Positions 30,609 to 41,641 of a stretch of 64,000 nucleotides of DNA are shown piece by piece. The stretch's first letter is position 1; each line of letters opens with the position of its first letter. Under the pieces are notes generated by a model that worked only from the letters and a program-made list of their open reading frames with translations, did no database searches and was not told the DNA's origin. Origin of the DNA: Blastocladiella emersonii ATCC 22665. Its lineage: Eukaryota; Blastocladiomycota; Blastocladiomycetes; Blastocladiales; Blastocladiaceae. The translations under genes were made by a program, and so were the position numbers. The DNA is taken from contig JANHCV010000012.1 of assembly GCA_025594325.1 (NCBI GenBank), positions 1,364,001 through 1,428,000 on the forward strand, given 5' to 3'.

Positions 30609-33337
30609 CTATGCCACGTACACGTAGCGGTCGTTCCCGCCCGTCGCGCGCTCAATGTACTGCTTGTCGATGAGGATCTCGATGCACTTCTTGATGAGCG
30701 CGATCGACGGCCGGAACCGCGCCGTGGCCAGGTCGATGACCGACGTGACCAGCTGGTTGTGGTCGACGGTCCGCTGCGACTTCATGATCCGCACCATGGT
30801 CGCCTGCAGGAACAGCTTGCGGTCCTCCTCGACCGCCGCGCGCGTCGCCTCGTCGTCCTCGTCGTCGCCGCCCGCACCCGTCCCGCGCCGACCGCTCCGC
30901 AGCGCACCGTTGCTCCCGCCACCCGCCGATGCACCGCCCGCTACGCTGTCTGCGAGCGACAGCGTGAGCCGCAGCTTGGCGCGCTTGCTCGTGAACGCGT
31001 CGTTGATGGCGATCGCGCCGCCGTCGGACCCGTCGGCCGCCGCGAGGAGGAGCCCCGCGTCGATGAGCGACTGCACGGTGCGGTCGGCGTCGTGCTGCGG
31101 GCACCCGAGGGCGCCGGCGATCTCGGCGCGAGTCAGCCGGGGCGCATCGTTGAACAGGGCGAGCACCGCGTACTGGTGCAGGGCGACCGACACCTCGTAC
31201 CGCTTGTCGAACCCGTTGAGCCGCACGTCGGCGCGGCACAGGTGCCACATCCAGAACAGCTTGCGGCCGTTGTGCTTGGTCCCGTAGAAGGCGGTGAACG
31301 CGGCGACGCTGGCGGCGATGGGCGCGGGGAGGTGCGGGAGGACGGGTGCCGACGCCTGCGAGATGGGCCAGGTCCCCGCCGTCAGCACCATGGCGTGCAG
31401 CTCGGGCCCGGCGTGGTCGGGGAACTCGCGGAACTGCGCGGACGTGTCGGCGCTCAGCGTCATGTCCGTGAACATGCGCTGCAGCTTGGACGTGTACTCG
31501 ACGCCGCACGCCATCTTGAGCCGAGTCAGCACCGTGTACTCGAGCTCGTCCGACGTCGAGAGCCGCTGGATCAGCCGCTTGGCGAGCAGCCGAGCGTAAA
31601 CCTTTTGGAACACGTCCTTGTCGTCGATGTACGCGAACAGGACCATGACCTGCACCAGGGCGCGCTCCACCTCGGCGTCCGACTGCTTGCTCGACTTTTT
31701 CATCAGCCAGTCCACGTACTGCGCAATCTGCTTGGGCGAGTTGACCGCGTCGCTGTCGTTGATCACGGACCGGTACGCCTTGTCGAGCGACGCCACGAAC
31801 TTGGGGTCGTTCTTGAACAGCGCCTGGATCTCCGACGTCCGCGTCGCGTGCAGGTCGCCGAGCGATGCGACGAGCGTGCGCGGGTCCTGTTCACGGGGGT
31901 CAGGTTAGCGCACGCCGCGGGTGTCGAGTAAGTACGCCGATCACGTACGGGCGACAGCAGCTTGCGGCCCTCCTCGCCGACAAACGCCTCGTAGACCTGC
32001 GTCAGGAGCGTGATGCCGTTCGGGATCTGCGACAGGAGCGAGTACGCGAGCTCGAGGTCTATAGACGGTGTGGCGGTGAGCGACCGGGTCGAGCTCGCAG
32101 CGTCGTGGGAGCAGAAGGTACCCTCGCGGCGCGTGTGCACCAGCATGTCCTTGAAGCTGAAGCAGATCTTGTCCTTGTGCGCGTCAATATACTGCGCGTT
32201 GCACTCGAACAGGACCTATGTGCTCCCGGAGTGAGTACTCGGAGAGGAGAGGTGACTCGGCAAGTTGGCGTACCTTCTCGACCGAGCTCGGGTGCAGGTA
32301 CCTCGCCGCGCGCGACTGCTCCTGCTTCAGCCGGTCGTCGGCCTACACCACCACGCGCGGGTCAGCTACCAAGCGCACAGGCGCAGCAGCGGGCAACGCA
32401 CCATGCGCATGAACTCGGACACGCTGAGGTCTCGTGCGTAGCGGCGGCTCTCGGTCTCGTAGTACTTGCGCGACTCGGCGATGAACACCGACTCGTAGTC
32501 GTAGAGGTACAGCGACATGGACTGCGAGACGCGGGCCTGCAGGGTGACGAGCGACAGGGCGAGCGCCTTGCACGCCTCGTGCGGGCCGAGCACGCCCTCG
32601 CGGTCGCCGCGCACCACGTCGGCCACGGACCCGATCAGGTCCTTGCGCAGCTTGCGGAACACGTTGTCCTTCCACAGCACAAAGGCGAGCTACACGCACG
32701 GTGGTAACGGGTGAGGTGCGGCGGTCGGCGCACCGGCGCGCGCGAGGTGAGGAGAAGCGTACGCTCTCGACGGACTGGCGCTTGTACACGCTGTCGCGAA
32801 CGAGCGGGCGGCGCTCCTGGTGCGCGCGCATCGCGACGCTCATGTTGGCGCCGCGCAGCGGGGTGCAGATGGACCGGTTGAGCACGTCGCACACGATGTT
32901 GAGCGTCTGCGTCGCGAACAGGTAGATTTCCCACTCGGCCGCGTACGTCTGCAGCGCGTGGTCGCTGGCGTGGACGCGCTACACGCAATGGGACCGTCGT
33001 CGTGTCAGGCGCGCCAGTGACTGCCGGAGTGAGCGAGCGAGCGCACCTTGGCAATCTCCTGCGTGTGCCGCGCGAGGTAGTCGGCGAGGCGCAGGAACAG
33101 GTCCTCGGCCATGGGCTTGGGCCGCGTGTTGCACATCTGGTACACCGACCTGGAGGTCCCGCGGAAACGTCAGCGTGCGCGCCCGTCACGCGGTAGCCGA
33201 AAACCATACTCGTAGAGGTCCATGCCGCCGACGACGGCGCCCGGGTCGCTCGGGGTGCACGAGAAGAGCTGGTCGACGACCCGGATGAACCCGGTGAAGA
33301 CGGCCTCAAAGTCGATTCGTTTGCGGCCGAGTGACAT
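30609..33337 (-). CDS. CUL1: Cullin-1/Cdc53-family ubiquitin-ligase scaffold
   Basis: Scaffold of SCF-type E3 ligases, linking Skp1/F-box substrate receptors to Rbx1. Eight exons read 33337-33210, 33149-33047, 32978-32763, 32689-32402, 32342-32274, 32215-32122, 32058-31949 and 31886-30609; total 761 aa, close to human CUL1. Blocks: GGMDLYESVYQMCN at the N-terminal repeats; NIVCDVLNRS; LAFVLWKDNVFRKL; YVDWLMKKSSKQSD; DKDVFQKVYARLLAKRLI; MACGVEYTSKLQRMFTDM; TAFYGTKHNGRKLFWMWHL. The C-terminal winged helix includes the Nedd8 lysine in MVRIMKSQR and IKKCIEILIDKQYIER. The end DRYVYVA is cullin-typical. The intron at 32121-32059 is 63 nt and stop-free in frame, so a longer isoform is possible. CUL1 is favoured over CUL2-4 by the internal motifs. 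Confidence 0.95.
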
Positions 33338-33691
33338 GGTTTGGTGATGATACGTTGCAGCGAGTCGGTGCGCTTGATCGGCGGTTGGAGCGGCCGGCCG
33401 AGGAGAAGTGGCGGTCGGGTCAGCCAGCGCGCGGCCACGGCGGCGCGTCGACGCGCGACTCGAGCGGTGCTCACCGCCACCTGACTCGCTCGGATCACGG
33501 CTCAGAACTAGCGACTCGCAAAGCACCAGCAGCAGAAGGGATGCAGAAAACGGGTTACATGCGCGTTTGAATGTACTGTATTTCAACCAGTCGAGTCGAT
33601 CAAGCAGGAGGCAGAAGAGGAGATGGCGGCGGCATCGGAGAGATCATATTCACACCAGCGCTATCGCCACAAACCCCAACCACACAGAGCC

Positions 33692-34249
33692 TTACTCGCC
33701 GCGGCGGAGGGCAGCCTTGGCCTTGATGACGGCGGTCTTCTTGGTCAGCTTCTTGGACTTGGGGGCCTTGGCGGCAACCTCCTGCGAGCCGGCCTCGGCC
33801 ACGATCAGCTCGACGTGGCAGGGGTGCGACTGGTAGGGGTTGATGCGGCCGTGGGCGCGGTAGGTGCGGCGGCGCATCTTGGGGGCCTGCTGGACCTGGA
33901 TGTGCTTGATGACGAGCTTCTCGGCGTCGAGCTCCTTGGCCTTGGCGTTGGCCTCGGCGTTCTGGAGCAGGTCGAGCAGGAACTCGGCCGACTTGACGGG
34001 CCAGCGGGCCTGCGTGGTGTTCCACTCCTTGGCCTGGGCGGTACGGCCGACACCACCGTTGAAGCGGCGGAAGGGCACGGCGCGCTTGTGGGCCTTGACG
34101 TCCTCGAGGAACTGCACGGCCTTGTGCAGCTGCATGCCCGAGATGGTGGCAGCGGCCTCGCGCGTGTTCTTGAACGAGACGCGGAGGTACTCGCCGCGGG
34201 CCTTGGCGGTCTTGGCCTCGTTGGAGGGGGTAGCCGAGTAACGAACCAT
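33692..34249 (-). CDS. RPL17: 60S ribosomal protein L17 (uL22)
   Basis: Intronless coding region of 185 aa starting [20 protein letters not shown]. Typical uL22 blocks: [76 protein letters not shown] and [20 protein letters not shown], with a Lys/Ala tail. The loop lining the exit tunnel is present. The frame is open 60 nt further upstream, but the family start at MVRYS is unambiguous. The short leader contains possible splice signals, so a 5'UTR intron cannot be ruled out. Confidence 0.97.
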   Translation of the reverse strand: MVRYSATPSNEAKTAKARGEYLRVSFKNTREAAATISGMQLHKAVQFLEDVKAHKRAVPFRRFNGGVGRTAQAKEWNTTQARWPVKSAEFLLDLLQNAEANAKAKELDAEKLVIKHIQVQQAPKMRRRTYRAHGRINPYQSHPCHVELIVAEAGSQEVAAKAPKSKKLTKKTAVIKAKAALRRGE

Positions 34250-35201
34250 ATTGACAACTATGGACCTGCGGGGAGACGCACAGCGGGGGCTCGTCAGCGT
34301 CAAGTTCATGGATCAGAGGTTCGGCGTGCACGCCGGCCGTCGGTCGGTCGTCTGCACCACCACACGCATCGCACAGCCACCCACTCGTCGTGCGCCAAAA
34401 AAAAACGCCATCCGGCGTCGTCGTCGTCGTAAATCCATCCGACGTCGTTTCGGCAGCCGTCTGCGTCCCGTGTCGAAAATCGAACGAACAGCGTTTGGTT
34501 CATCAGGGTCACACGGTCGACAGGGTCACGCCGCAGGTGCTCCGCTGAGCGCAGCCCGCGCAGCGTGGACAGTGACGGTGACCACAGCCCGTACTTTCCG
34601 CAGGGCGAGGTCGACGTAACGGTTGCCGGGACGGCGTGACAGGTCCAGCGCGCAAAAAATCCGTGCACAAAACGGGCGCGGAAGGTGCGCGGGAGCGGCG
34701 AAACGGCGAGGCGGCGCGTGGCGAGGCGGGATGGATGGACGTGATCACCCGCGCGGCGGGGTGGCCTGGAGGCGGGACGGCGTTGATGCATGGCTCCGCT
34801 GGGCGAGCGGGCGGCGACAGCGATTCATGGCGTTGGCGGCAGCGATTCATGGGTGGTGGCGGTGACGGCGGCGACGGCGGCGTGCTTGCAGCGAATTTTT
34901 CGACGCACTTACCGTGCCGTGTAGGTGAGAAGGAGCGGGGAACGTCGCTCGTCGGCCCGTTCACCGAGGCGGCCCAGCCGCGAGGCGCCGTGTGGCGCGG
35001 CCGTGTGGCGCTCAGCGTCGAGAGGCCCTTGGGAGTGAGGCATGTGGCCCCACCTGAGCCAACTCAACAAGCCGCCCCGTTCGCTGCTGCGACGCATCCG
35101 CCCTCCCGACCTTCGAGGCCCGCAGAACACTCAGAGATCAGGCCGCTTCGTTACGCATCGCGCACACGCCGCTCGCCGCGCTGTACTCTACGCATCGACT
35201 C
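34250..35201. promoter_or_regulatory. Shared intergenic region, RPL17 / ZNF277
   Basis: About 950 bp between divergent genes. It contains an A9 run near 34398 and otherwise no recognisable element or frame. Confidence 0.45.
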
Positions 35202-37238
35202 ATGCCCAACGCCACCACGCAGACCCAGGGCGCCCAGGCCCCGAGGGTCATCACGCCCTCGGCGAGCGCCACCGCTGCTCCCGCCGCTGCCCCCGCTACT
35301 GCTGCTGCGTCCCCGGTCCCCGCTGCCTCTGGCCTGCGCGCTCCCGCCGGCCCGCGCACCCGCACCGTCTCGGGCACCTCGGTCCACTCGAACCACTCGT
35401 ACCGCAGCAACCGCACCTCGGGCAGCGCCCGGCGCGGCGGCCGCGGCGGCCACCACCATCACCACCACCACCACCACCATGGCCACCACCACCACGATGA
35501 CGACGAGGACGGCTACGGCTCCGACACGTCCATCTCGACCGTGTCGACCCTGACCTTCGAGCTGTCCAACACGTACATCCTGCCCGAGCCGTTCCTCGTC
35601 TTCTGCCCCTTCGACTGCGAGGACCAGACCCCGTACGCGTCGGTCCACCCGCTGCTCGACCACCTGCTGTCGCACCACGGCATCAAGATCGCCGACGTCG
35701 GCGTCGTGGCCGGCGTCATGACGACGTACCTCGACGAGTGGGCCCGCCGCATCCACAGCGACGCCGAGCTCAAGGCCGCCCTCGACGCCTTTGCCGAGAC
35801 CCAGGCGGCTGCCGCCGCCGCCGCCGCGGCTGCCGCGCCCGTCGTCGTCCCCGAGCCCGTGGCCGCCCCCGTGTCGTACGCGGCCGCCGCGTCCATGCCC
35901 CCGCCGGCCTCGCTCCTGTCGGCGCAGCTCGGCCCCAACGGCTCTGCGTCGTCGTCGCACGGCCACCACCGCGCCATCGCCATCACGTTCGGCGTGCCGC
36001 AGGACACGTGGGACCGCGACCTGCGCGCGGCGCTGACCAAGGCCAAGCTAACCGAGGTGCTCAAGCTGCAGGACAAGGAGCGCCAGACCGAGGCGCACAA
36101 CCCGCGCAAGTGCCTGTTCTGCAAGAAGGTGGCCGAGAACCGCACCGCCCTGTTCCGCCACATGTTCGCCGAGCACTCGTTCAACATTGGCCTGCCCGAT
36201 AACCTCGTCTACGTGTCGCACTTCCTCGACCTGCTGTCCGAGAAGCTCGCCAAGCTGCAGTGCCTGTACTGCGAGCGCACCTTCAAGTCGTCGGCGGTCC
36301 TGCGCAAGCACATGCGCAAGAAGCGCCACTTCCGCATCTCGCCGCGCAACCACGAGTACGACCGCTTCTACATTGTCAACTACCTCGAGCCCGGCAAGAA
36401 CTGGGAGACCCTCACCAACGCGGAAAAGTATTTCGAGTCGGACGACGAGAACGCCGACCGCCGCTCCGTCTACTCCAACGCCCTGACCGGCACCTCGTTC
36501 CCCGCCAACGGGTCGGTCCGCTCGCACCAGTCCTTCATGACCTCGGCGCTCGGCGAGGACGAGGACGACGCCGGGTGGTCCGACTGGGCCGACGACGACG
36601 ACGAGACGGCCGCCGCCGCCCGCGACGCGTGCCCGTGCCTGTTCTGCGACCACGTCGGCGCCGGCGCCGAGGCGTGCGTCGGCCACATGGCCGCCGAGCA
36701 CGCGTTCGACCTCCCCGCCGTCACCAAGGACATGGGCCTGTCGCTGTACCAGACCATTGTCCTCATCAACTACCTGCGCAAGGCCGCGCTTGTCCCGCGC
36801 TGCCCGCGCCCCGGGTGCACCGCCGCCATCGCCGACCTGCCCGCGCTCGCCAAGCACGTCGCCGCCCATAAGTGCCTGACCAAGCTCCCGCGCCCCGCGC
36901 CCGAGGCCAAGATGGACGTGTCCGTCAACCTCGCCGGCACCAACACGTTCGGCGATGAGCACGCGCTCCGCCAGGTCGCCGCCGAGCTCCGCGGGTCCCT
37001 CGCGGCCGCCGTGAGCGAGGGCGCCGACGCCGAGTCGACCGAGGACCTGCCCGCACAGTGGGACAAGGTCGGCGACACGGTCGTCACGCTGTCGGGCATG
37101 GAGGGCAAGCCCGAGGACTCGTTCTGGAACGACCCGCAGTACCTCTTCCCGACGCTCGACGGCGACCCGCTGCTGTCGTACGGCGTCGACCACGACGACG
37201 ACGAGGACTGGGACACGGAGCCGCAGTTCATGTTCTGA
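35202..37238 (+). CDS. ZNF277-family C2H2 zinc-finger protein
   Basis: Intronless, 678 aa. Signature blocks match the animal ZNF277 family closely: NPRKCLFCKKVAENRTALFR, HMFAEHSFNIGLPDNLVYVS, HFLDLLSEKLAKLQCLYCER, TFKSSAVLRKHMRKKRHFRI, NHEYDRFYIVNYLEPGKNWE, DAGWSDWADDDDE, CLFCDHV...HMAAEHAFDL, and the terminal YLFPTLDGDPLLSYG. The N-terminal third is disordered: Ala/Pro/Ser-rich, then ten consecutive His. Next comes a divergent finger (FLVFCPFDCEDQ...HPLLDHLLSHHGIKIADVGV). The family binds PRC1/BMI1 and ribosomal protein uS5 (Rps2) in animals; its role in fungi is not established. The acidic C-terminus ends DTEPQFMF. Confidence 0.93.
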   Translation: MPNATTQTQGAQAPRVITPSASATAAPAAAPATAAASPVPAASGLRAPAGPRTRTVSGTSVHSNHSYRSNRTSGSARRGGRGGHHHHHHHHHHGHHHHDDDEDGYGSDTSISTVSTLTFELSNTYILPEPFLVFCPFDCEDQTPYASVHPLLDHLLSHHGIKIADVGVVAGVMTTYLDEWARRIHSDAELKAALDAFAETQAAAAAAAAAAAPVVVPEPVAAPVSYAAAASMPPPASLLSAQLGPNGSASSSHGHHRAIAITFGVPQDTWDRDLRAALTKAKLTEVLKLQDKERQTEAHNPRKCLFCKKVAENRTALFRHMFAEHSFNIGLPDNLVYVSHFLDLLSEKLAKLQCLYCERTFKSSAVLRKHMRKKRHFRISPRNHEYDRFYIVNYLEPGKNWETLTNAEKYFESDDENADRRSVYSNALTGTSFPANGSVRSHQSFMTSALGEDEDDAGWSDWADDDDETAAAARDACPCLFCDHVGAGAEACVGHMAAEHAFDLPAVTKDMGLSLYQTIVLINYLRKAALVPRCPRPGCTAAIADLPALAKHVAAHKCLTKLPRPAPEAKMDVSVNLAGTNTFGDEHALRQVAAELRGSLAAAVSEGADAESTEDLPAQWDKVGDTVVTLSGMEGKPEDSFWNDPQYLFPTLDGDPLLSYGVDHDDDEDWDTEPQFMF

Positions 37239-37342
37239 TCGTCTCGCGTTCGCGAGGTCGGTTCTCGTACAAGCACCACCGCCAATGTCTAGCTCAAGTC
37301 CAAAATAAATAGTTGCAGTCCGTTTTTGTTCATCATCGTCCA

Positions 37343-39444
37343 TCACTGGTACAGCTTGAGGTACAGCGCCTTGAGCATGCGCGCCTCGTACGCGACCGAG
37401 TTGTGGGCGGGGTCAATGTTGGCCATGCCCATGGGGTCGACGACGGCGAGAATGTCGCGGCCGTGGCTCTCGGCCGTGTCGAAGAAGGCGAGGATCTCGT
37501 GGTACACGTCGTCCTTGAGCACGATCATCTGCTTGGCGAGGGTCTCGAACAGCGCGACGAAGCAGCGCTTCGCGTAGTACCACGTGTCGGTGCCGAGCTT
37601 GCGGGCCATGGGGTCCATGGACTTCATGACGCGGCCGATGCCGAACTCGAAGTTGCCCTTGGCGCAGTACAGGGTGCCGATGACGAGGTTGACGATGCAC
37701 AGGTGGAAGCACCGGCGCGTCGGGTCCTCGAAGGCGAGCCGCTCCTCCTCCTTCTCGATGCGGCGCATCAGGTCCTCGGCGGCCTCGTTCTGCGACGTCA
37801 TGATGTAGGCGACGCACAGGTTGGCGAGCACGATGGCCGTGACCTCGAGCAGCGAGTCGTCGAGGTGCTTGCGCACAATGGGCTCGTAGAAGGAGATGGC
37901 CTCCTTGTACTTGTTCTCCTGCATGAACAGGACGTGCGCGACGTTGAGCTTCCACGTGTCGTGCTCGGAGCAGAACTCGACCGACTTGCGGAAGATCTTC
38001 TCGACGACGTGGTACTCGCGCGTGTCCCAGTACAGCTTGGCCTGCGCCATGAGCACCGGGATGTACCGCTCGAGCTGCTCGTCGTACTCGTGCACGAGCC
38101 GCTTGACGAGGTCCTCGTCGCGGTTGTTGCGCGCGTCCTGCACGCCCTTGGAGAGGCGGCGCAGCTGCTCGACGTTCTTCTGGCCCATGTCGTCGAGCTT
38201 CTTGAACGAGTCCTCGGGCGACGCCGTCTTGAGCAGCACCGCCTCGAGAAAGTCGTACAGGTACCGCGACAGGACCGCGCGCGCGAGCCCCGAGTTCTCG
38301 GCGAGCAGGTCGGCCGCCGCGTCGTAGTACTCGAACTTGAGGTACAGCAGCAGCAGGTTGCCGAACGTCTCGGGCGGGCACGGCACCTGCTGCAGCAGGA
38401 AAATCAGCTTCTCGAACCCCGTGGCCGGCTCCGTGTCCATGTGCACCAGCGCCTGGTTGTGCAGCGTGACGGGATCCAGCTCCTCCTCGAGCCGCGGCGG
38501 CATGTCCTGCAGGGCCTCCTTGGCGGCGACGACTACACGGGGGTCGGGAGACGCGGTTAGTCGCGATGACGAAGCGAGAGCAAGGGAGCAAGCGCACAGT
38601 TCTTGAGGTTGTACTCGATGGCGGCCTTGAGGTTAAAGGCCTCGACGAGAAACGACTTGTGCAGCGAGACCGTGTTGCCGACGCTGAGGATCTCCTCGGG
38701 CAGGACGCCGACGTTGAGGTCGGGGTAGTCGCGGATGCCGTGCTCGATGATGTCGGCAATGAACTTGAGCGAGGTCACGTACTCGCGGCGCTGGTACGCG
38801 CACAGGGCCATGTTGTAGAAGAGCTCCGGGTGGTACCCTTGGCGCTTGGCGGCCTCGTTGAACCGGACCAGGGCGTCGGCGTACTTGCCCTCCTTGTACA
38901 GCAGACACGCCTGGTTGAAGATGGTGTCGACGTCGTCCTGCGCGCACTGGTCGATGAGCACGCGGCACCCCGTCACGTCGTCCGACTCGTACTTGATGGC
39001 CGCCTGCAGCCGCTTGATCTGCTCGCTGAACTGCGGGTTGCCGATCGCCTGGCACGCGTCCTGCGCCGCCGGGTACTGGCCCGCCTTGTACAGCGCCTGC
39101 GCATAGTGCAGCTTGTACTCGTCGACGTCGGGGTAGTACTTGACGAGCTCCTCGTAGCTACGCAGTTGCGTGGTGGCGGCGTGAGTCAAGGAGCGTCTCG
39201 GCGCGAGCGCGTGTAACACGGACCATCCAGCGGCGCCGAGCCAGTCCTGCTGCTGGTAGTAGCACCAGGCGATGAGCGAGAGCGCGGGGCGCGAGCGCGG
39301 GTTGGCGACGAGCTCCTGGTTGAGCAGGGCCGTCACGTCGTCGAAGCGCTCGTCGCGGATCAGCGAGTAGATGGTGTGGGTGATCTTGCCCTGCGGGATC
39401 TGCGACACGGCGAGGGGCGCGGGCTGCTGCTCGGTGGATGCCAT
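37343..39444 (-). CDS. IFT70: Intraflagellar transport protein IFT70 (TTC30/DYF-1)
   Basis: TPR superhelix of the IFT-B core, needed for flagellar assembly. Exons read 39444-39224, 39157-38598 and 38532-37343; 656 aa, close to the family length (about 660). Blocks: KITHTIYSLIRDERFDDVTA, ALSLIAWCYYQQQDWLGAAG, YYPDVDEYKLHYAQALYKAG, NQACLLYKEGKYADALVRFN, QDMPPRLEEELDPVTLHNQA, YIPVLMAQAKLYW, EKIFRKSVEFCSEHDTWKLN, VAHVLFMQENKYKEAISFYE, VNLVIGTLYCAKGNFEFGIG and LGTDTWYYAKRCFVALFE. Each has a direct counterpart in animal TTC30. The two introns end in TAG and preserve phase. Together with IFT121 at the left edge this shows a flagellated organism. Confidence 0.97.
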
Positions 39445-40351
39445 TCTGCGTTCATTCAGTGCGATGCATGTGTGTGGGGTGGCGTGTGGTGCGCCATGGC
39501 TAACGAGCGATCGGCCGACGGACGCGCGGCGAGAGCGAGGACCGCGCGCGAGAGACGCGTCGGCGCGAACCGTCACGTGAGCGGCGCGGCGCGCACCCAC
39601 GCCGTGTCTCGCACCGCGCCGCCGCCGCGATTTCGCGCCGCGCGTAAAAAAGAAGCGCGCACGCCGCCGCCGCCGCCGTCTCCCAGCGCGATAACGCCCT
39701 TGTTACTTGTTACCGCCTCCCCTCGCACGCGCGCTCGCTCGAGTTCGACGCGCCGCCGCGTCACGCCCGACCGAACAAGTCGATTCTTGTTGAGTGATGA
39801 TGGTGCGTGCCCGTGTCTCCCTGCAAGCGCCTGCTTGTTCGCCGCCGCCCGTGTCGCGTCCCTGCACGCGTGCGTGTCCCGCGAGCCTGCCTCGGTCTTG
39901 CTTGCTTCACGCGTGTCTCGCACGTTTCCGCGCGCACGCGCCGACCCGCCGGTTCACGCACGGGCCCGACACGCGACCGCACGGGCACCGTGGGTAACAG
40001 GCACGGCGGGATCGCCCTGCCGCGCGCGCCCCGCTTTCTTGTTCGTGACGTGTTCCGGCCACCGCCGCCGCCGTGCGCTGGCTGCGCGCCGCGCGACTCC
40101 GAGCGCGCGCCCTTCGCTGCTGGCCGCCCGCCGAGTATAAAGCGCGGCGCCCCCGCCCGCCCTCCCTCCTCTCTCGTTCCTCACCCTCCGCCGTCGCCGT
40201 CCTCGCAGTCGAGCCGTCCCCTCCCCTCCGCTAGAAACTTGCATCCTTGCACTCGCCCCGTCGTCGCCCAGAAGAGCCGAATCGCGGTAGATCAACTCGC
40301 ATACACCACCACCCCCTCCCCTCCTACACCCACCACCACCCACACACCAAG
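39445..40351 (+). promoter_or_regulatory. Long upstream region of Thr-rich gene 2 with TATA box
   Basis: About 900 bp between the divergent IFT70 and Thr-rich genes. TATAAAG at 40136-40142 lies about 210 bp before the ATG, followed by a C/T-rich leader. The blocks at 39676-39690 and 39834-39849 match the upstream region of Thr-rich gene 1. Confidence 0.55.
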
Positions 40352-41261
40352 ATGCAGATCCAGTCAGTCCTCCTCGTCCTCGCCGCGCTCGCCGCCCTCA
40401 CCAACGCGTACGTTTGCCGCGCTCGCTCTCGCGCTCGCGACGCGACGCAACGCGCCGCGCCCGCTCTCCTCGGAACACAAACTGACGCGTCGCCACCCTC
40501 GCCCTCCCCCTCGCAGCGCCCCGAACGGCTACTCGTACGGCGACGTGTCCTCGTACATCCCGCCGCCCGTGTCGACGTCGAGCTCGACCAAGGTGACGAC
40601 CACGACGGCCGTCGACATCCCGCCGACGGTGACGCCGACGGTGACGGTCGCCAACATTGTGCTGACGCGCGTCACGGTGACGTCGACCATCAACCAGCTC
40701 TTCACCGACACGTACATCCTGTGCCGCCCGACGACCGAGACGTCGACGCTGATCGCGACCGAGACGTTCCCCGTGACGTCGACGGCCATCGAGACCAACA
40801 CGGCCACGGTGACCGAGACGGAGCGCACCACGGCGACCGAGACGCAGTCGACGACGACGACCGAGGCCGTGACCACCACCGCCACGGCGACCGCGACGGC
40901 CACGGTGACCGAGACGGCGACCGTGTCGTCGGAGGTGACGCAGACGGCGACGGCGACCGAGACCAACACGGTGACCAACACGCAGACGGCGACCGAGACG
41001 GTGACGGACGTGGCGACCACGTCGGTGACCGAGACGGTGACGGGCACGACCACGGTGACCGAGACCAACACGGTGCCCATCACCAACACGGCCACGGTGA
41101 CCAACACGGTGACGGTGACGACCACGACCACGTCGACCGAGACCGTGACCGTGACCAAGCCGCCCGCGTCGACGACGGTCGTCACGACCACGACCACGCC
41201 GTGCGAGACCGCGACGCCCACGTCGACGCCCTGCACCACCACGACCAAGGCCGCGTACTAA
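40352..41261 (+). CDS. Secreted Thr-rich (mucin-like) cell-surface protein 2
   Basis: Exons 40352-40407 and 40517-41261; 266 aa. The signal peptide MQIQSVLLVLAALAALTNA is followed by an intron (GTACGT...GCAG) at the same place as in the paralogue. The mature start APNGYSYGDVSSYIPPPVST precedes a Thr/Val/Ala/Glu chain (TATVTETERTTATETQS, then TNTVTVTTTTTSTETVTVTK). Cys residues occur once in the N-terminal part (TDTYILCRPTTETS) and twice at the end (TTPCETATPTSTPCTTTTKA). No GPI signal is visible. It is probably an O-glycosylated wall or matrix protein; the function is inferred from composition only. Confidence 0.8.
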
Positions 41262-41641
41262 GGACGCGTCGTCAAGTCGTCGCTCTTCAAGGTTCGCCGC
41301 GTGACGCGCCTGCCGCGCGCGCGCGACGGCGGCCGGCCACCTTCTCCCTCCCCCTCTTTTGGACCACCCCCATTGCACCCTACCCTCTCTCGTTGATCGC
41401 ACTCACCGCTCTTCATACCTCTCTTCCCTTCTCTCCTCTCGACATTGCACTCCTCTCCCTCTCCCCTACGTGTTGCCAACCCGTACCTCTCCCCTCTCTT
41501 TTCTCCCCTCATGCATGCCAGCAAGACCTAATATCACTGTTCGTTTGGGACCGACCATCCCACGTTTACATCTATCCACTGTCGTCTTCCCAAGCGTCTT
41601 GAGTGTGAGCTAGTGAGCAAGCAAGTGTATTGAGTAGCAAG

